Origin: Prevotellaceae bacterium
GTDB taxonomy: Bacteria > Bacteroidota > Bacteroidia > Bacteroidales > Paludibacteraceae
Length of the DNA: 34,464 nt
Direction: 5' to 3'
Assembly (NCBI GenBank): GCA_031271005.1
Contig: JAISWT010000151.1
Location: 1 to 34,464, forward strand
The notes below the pieces were generated by a model. It saw nothing but the letters and a program-made list of their open reading frames with translations, was not told the DNA's origin and made no database searches. Made by a program: the position numbers and the translations under genes. Shown here piece by piece: positions 33,553 to 34,464 of the stretch (positions are counted from its first letter, which is position 1; every line of letters starts with the position of its first letter).

Positions 33553-33842
33553 CGCTAAAATGCTTATAAACAGGCAGATATAGTAAAAATGTTTATCAAT
33601 TAGTTTTATATTTTTTACAAATAAATAATTTGATAAAAATACGATGCGCAAGCGTGCGCAGAAAATAATAAGATTAGTGATTTGCTAAAATTCTTGATTA
33701 TCATTTTCCACAAATTTAACCCAAATTGGGTTTTCCTTCAAGAATAAGTTTGCGAAGCGTCGCTTTTGCGGCGTGGAACGACTTGCCGGAAGGATAGGCG
33801 TGGAAACCTGATAATCAGACAGGTTGTTCCACGCTATTTTTA
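33553..33842 (+). ncRNA. Structured RNA or leader element, copy 2
   Basis: This is the plus-strand relative of 8262-8549. The first 100 bases (33556 to about 33660) are nearly identical to copy 1. Then hairpins are kept while sequences differ: TGCGC/GCGCA near 33645-33660; ATTCTTG (33690-33696) with CAAGAAT (33739-33745) enclosing AACCC/GGGTT; CGAAGC/GCTTTTG near 33753-33768; and the terminal hairpin at 33798-33834 with U-rich tail. Expected RNA length is about 290 nt. It does not show the signature sequences I know for RNase P, tmRNA, SRP or 6S RNA. It lies about 380 bases upstream of the surface-protein gene. Confidence 0.63.
33798..33841 (+). terminator. Terminator-like hairpin of element copy 2
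   Basis: GCGTGGAA and ACCTG (33798-33810) pair with CAGGT and TTCCACGC (33820-33834), followed by TATTTTTAT. An upstream stretch (33771-33782) can pair instead with 33823-33834 over 12 positions, so the stem has a built-in competitor. Confidence 0.7.
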
Positions 33843-33845
33843 TGT

Positions 33846-34219
33846 TTACACCTCACCCCCGGCCCCTCCCCGAAGGAGAAGGGAGAAGGACGCAAAACGT
33901 AGGTAAATAATTAACAATTAACAATTAATAGTGAATAGTGAATAGTGAATAATAAAATACAGAATACGCAGCAATTAATAATGAAGGAATGAAAAAATGA
34001 ATAATGAACAATGAATAATGAATAATGAATAACTAATGCAACTATTGTGCTCTTTGTGCAACCTCCCGCTTTGGCGGGATAAATTCACAAAGGGCACAAA
34101 GTAGCAATTAGCAGATAGCAATTTTAAATTCTCAATTCTCAATTCTCAATTCTCAATTCTCAATTTTGAATTAATAATTATTCAAAAAAATAACATTTTA
34201 AATTTAAATTTTTACAAAA
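33846..34219. repeat. Repeat-rich region and conserved leader of the 34220 gene
   Basis: In order: GC-rich REP-like repeat (33847-33886); heptamers TTAACAA/TTAATAG/TGAATAG in register (33911-33952); TGAATAA-type heptamers (about 33998-34031); a CTTTGTG/CACAAAG palindrome enclosing the 16-bp palindrome (34064-34079). Eleven heptamers in register follow at 34101-34177 (GTAGCAA, TTAGCAG, ATAGCAA, TTTTAAA, TTCTCAA x5, TTTTGAA, TTAATAA). The last 50 bases are almost the same as those before the gene at 7109-7894. No gene is seen. Confidence 0.85.
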
Positions 34220-34464
34220 ATGAAAAAGAGTATTTTAATTTTGGGCTTAACAGCCCTGATGAGCGGCGGACAATTTCTGTCCGCGCAAGTGGGTATCAAC
34301 AACGAAACCCCTGCAGCAACCCTCGATGTGGCTGCACAAAAAACTGACGGCACAACTGCCGAAGGCTTCATCGCCCCGCGACTCACGCTTGCGCAACTCA
34401 ACGCTAAGCAGGCGCAGTATGGCGAGGCGCAGACAGGAGCCAGCGTGTACATCACAGACGCTAC
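34220..34464 (+). CDS. Secreted surface protein, 5' part only (paralog of the 7109 gene)
   Basis: The frame opens with ATG at 34220 and continues past the window end, giving 81 residues. It has a signal peptide (about 1-22, MKKSILILGLTALMSGG, ending LSAQ), then VGINNETPAATLDV, which matches VGINTDTPKTTLDI in the protein at 7109-7894. After residue 30 the two diverge: here the text (GFIAPRLTLAQLNAKQAQY) is typical of Bacteroidota fibre-like surface proteins. The first 27 residues and the upstream leader are conserved between the paralogs, as is the structured element further upstream. The full length and C-terminal signal cannot be seen. Confidence 0.8.
   Translation, partial: MKKSILILGLTALMSGGQFLSAQVGINNETPAATLDVAAQKTDGTTAEGFIAPRLTLAQLNAKQAQYGEAQTGASVYITDA

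Noticed and set aside
33556-33585. Short leader peptide ATG...TAG (MLINRQI) at the start of the structured element
   Set aside because: It is present in both copies, but the DNA there is nearly identical anyway, so conservation says nothing about coding. There are no runs of one amino-acid codon as in classic attenuators.
33553-33842. RNase P, tmRNA, SRP or 6S RNA
   Set aside because: Signature sequences I know for these are not present, and two divergent copies next to paralogous genes are not expected for housekeeping RNAs.

Overview
The window looks like chromosomal DNA of an anaerobic Bacteroidota, probably Bacteroidales. Support comes from SusC/SusD/SusE genes, type IX secretion (T9SS) C-terminal sorting domains, a FPGG-type TonB, DUF5606, a lysine-fermentation gene (kdd), and promoters of the Bacteroidetes form TTTG-N19-TAnnTTTG. 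There are no rRNA genes, CRISPR arrays or intact insertion sequences. The one tRNA is initiator tRNA-fMet. The assignment rests on reading motifs by eye; no database search was possible.

Layout. 1-544: repeats. 545-1588: kdd, convergent with an unrecognised 222-residue gene (1786-2454, minus). 2860-3018: promoter, tRNA-fMet and terminator. 3325-5880: secreted heavy-metal-associated protein, mltG and ribD, closely spaced. 5881-6313: repeat-filled gap, then a solitary acyl carrier protein. 7109-7894 (minus): secreted surface protein. Its paralog starts at 34220 and runs off the window. 8785-12768 (minus): very large modular T9SS cargo protein. 13246-14355 (minus): TonB and a small membrane protein. 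14504-17024: DUF5606, NIF3 and zinc-ribbon genes, probably one operon. 17074-19122 (minus): TPR protein. 19354-19945: transposase-type zinc-ribbon remnant and a 300-bp element with 25-bp terminal inverted repeats. 20026-20763: rsmE. 21002-26646: SusC-SusD-SusE operon without enzymes. 27112-28317: MaoC hydratase and NlpC/P60 peptidase. 28362-29423: secreted endonuclease I with sorting domain. 29620-30183: lptC. 30419-31492: mnmA. 31865-33157: AAA_14/DUF4143 ATPase. 33158-34219: repeats and regulatory DNA.

The most interesting material is outside the coding regions. First, a roughly 290-nt element occurs twice, each copy upstream of, and reading toward, one of the two paralogous surface-protein genes. 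Both copies have a Bacteroidetes -7 box, several hairpins preserved by compensatory changes, and a terminator-like 3' hairpin. The stretch upstream of that hairpin can compete for its 3' arm, so the element is either a stand-alone small RNA or an attenuating leader. Second, the gaps are full of tandem 7-bp repeats whose unit sequence changes while the 7-bp register is kept. Several arrays start inside or within a few bases of a stop codon and are oriented TTAG in the sense of that gene. Third, a 16-bp palindrome recurs ten times, embedded in larger imperfect palindromes.

The genes cover envelope biogenesis (mltG, lptC, tonB, NlpC/P60), nutrient uptake (SusCDE), secretion (T9SS cargo), riboflavin synthesis (ribD), RNA modification (rsmE, mnmA) and amino-acid fermentation (kdd). 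Apart from the short operons named above, they do not form one pathway.
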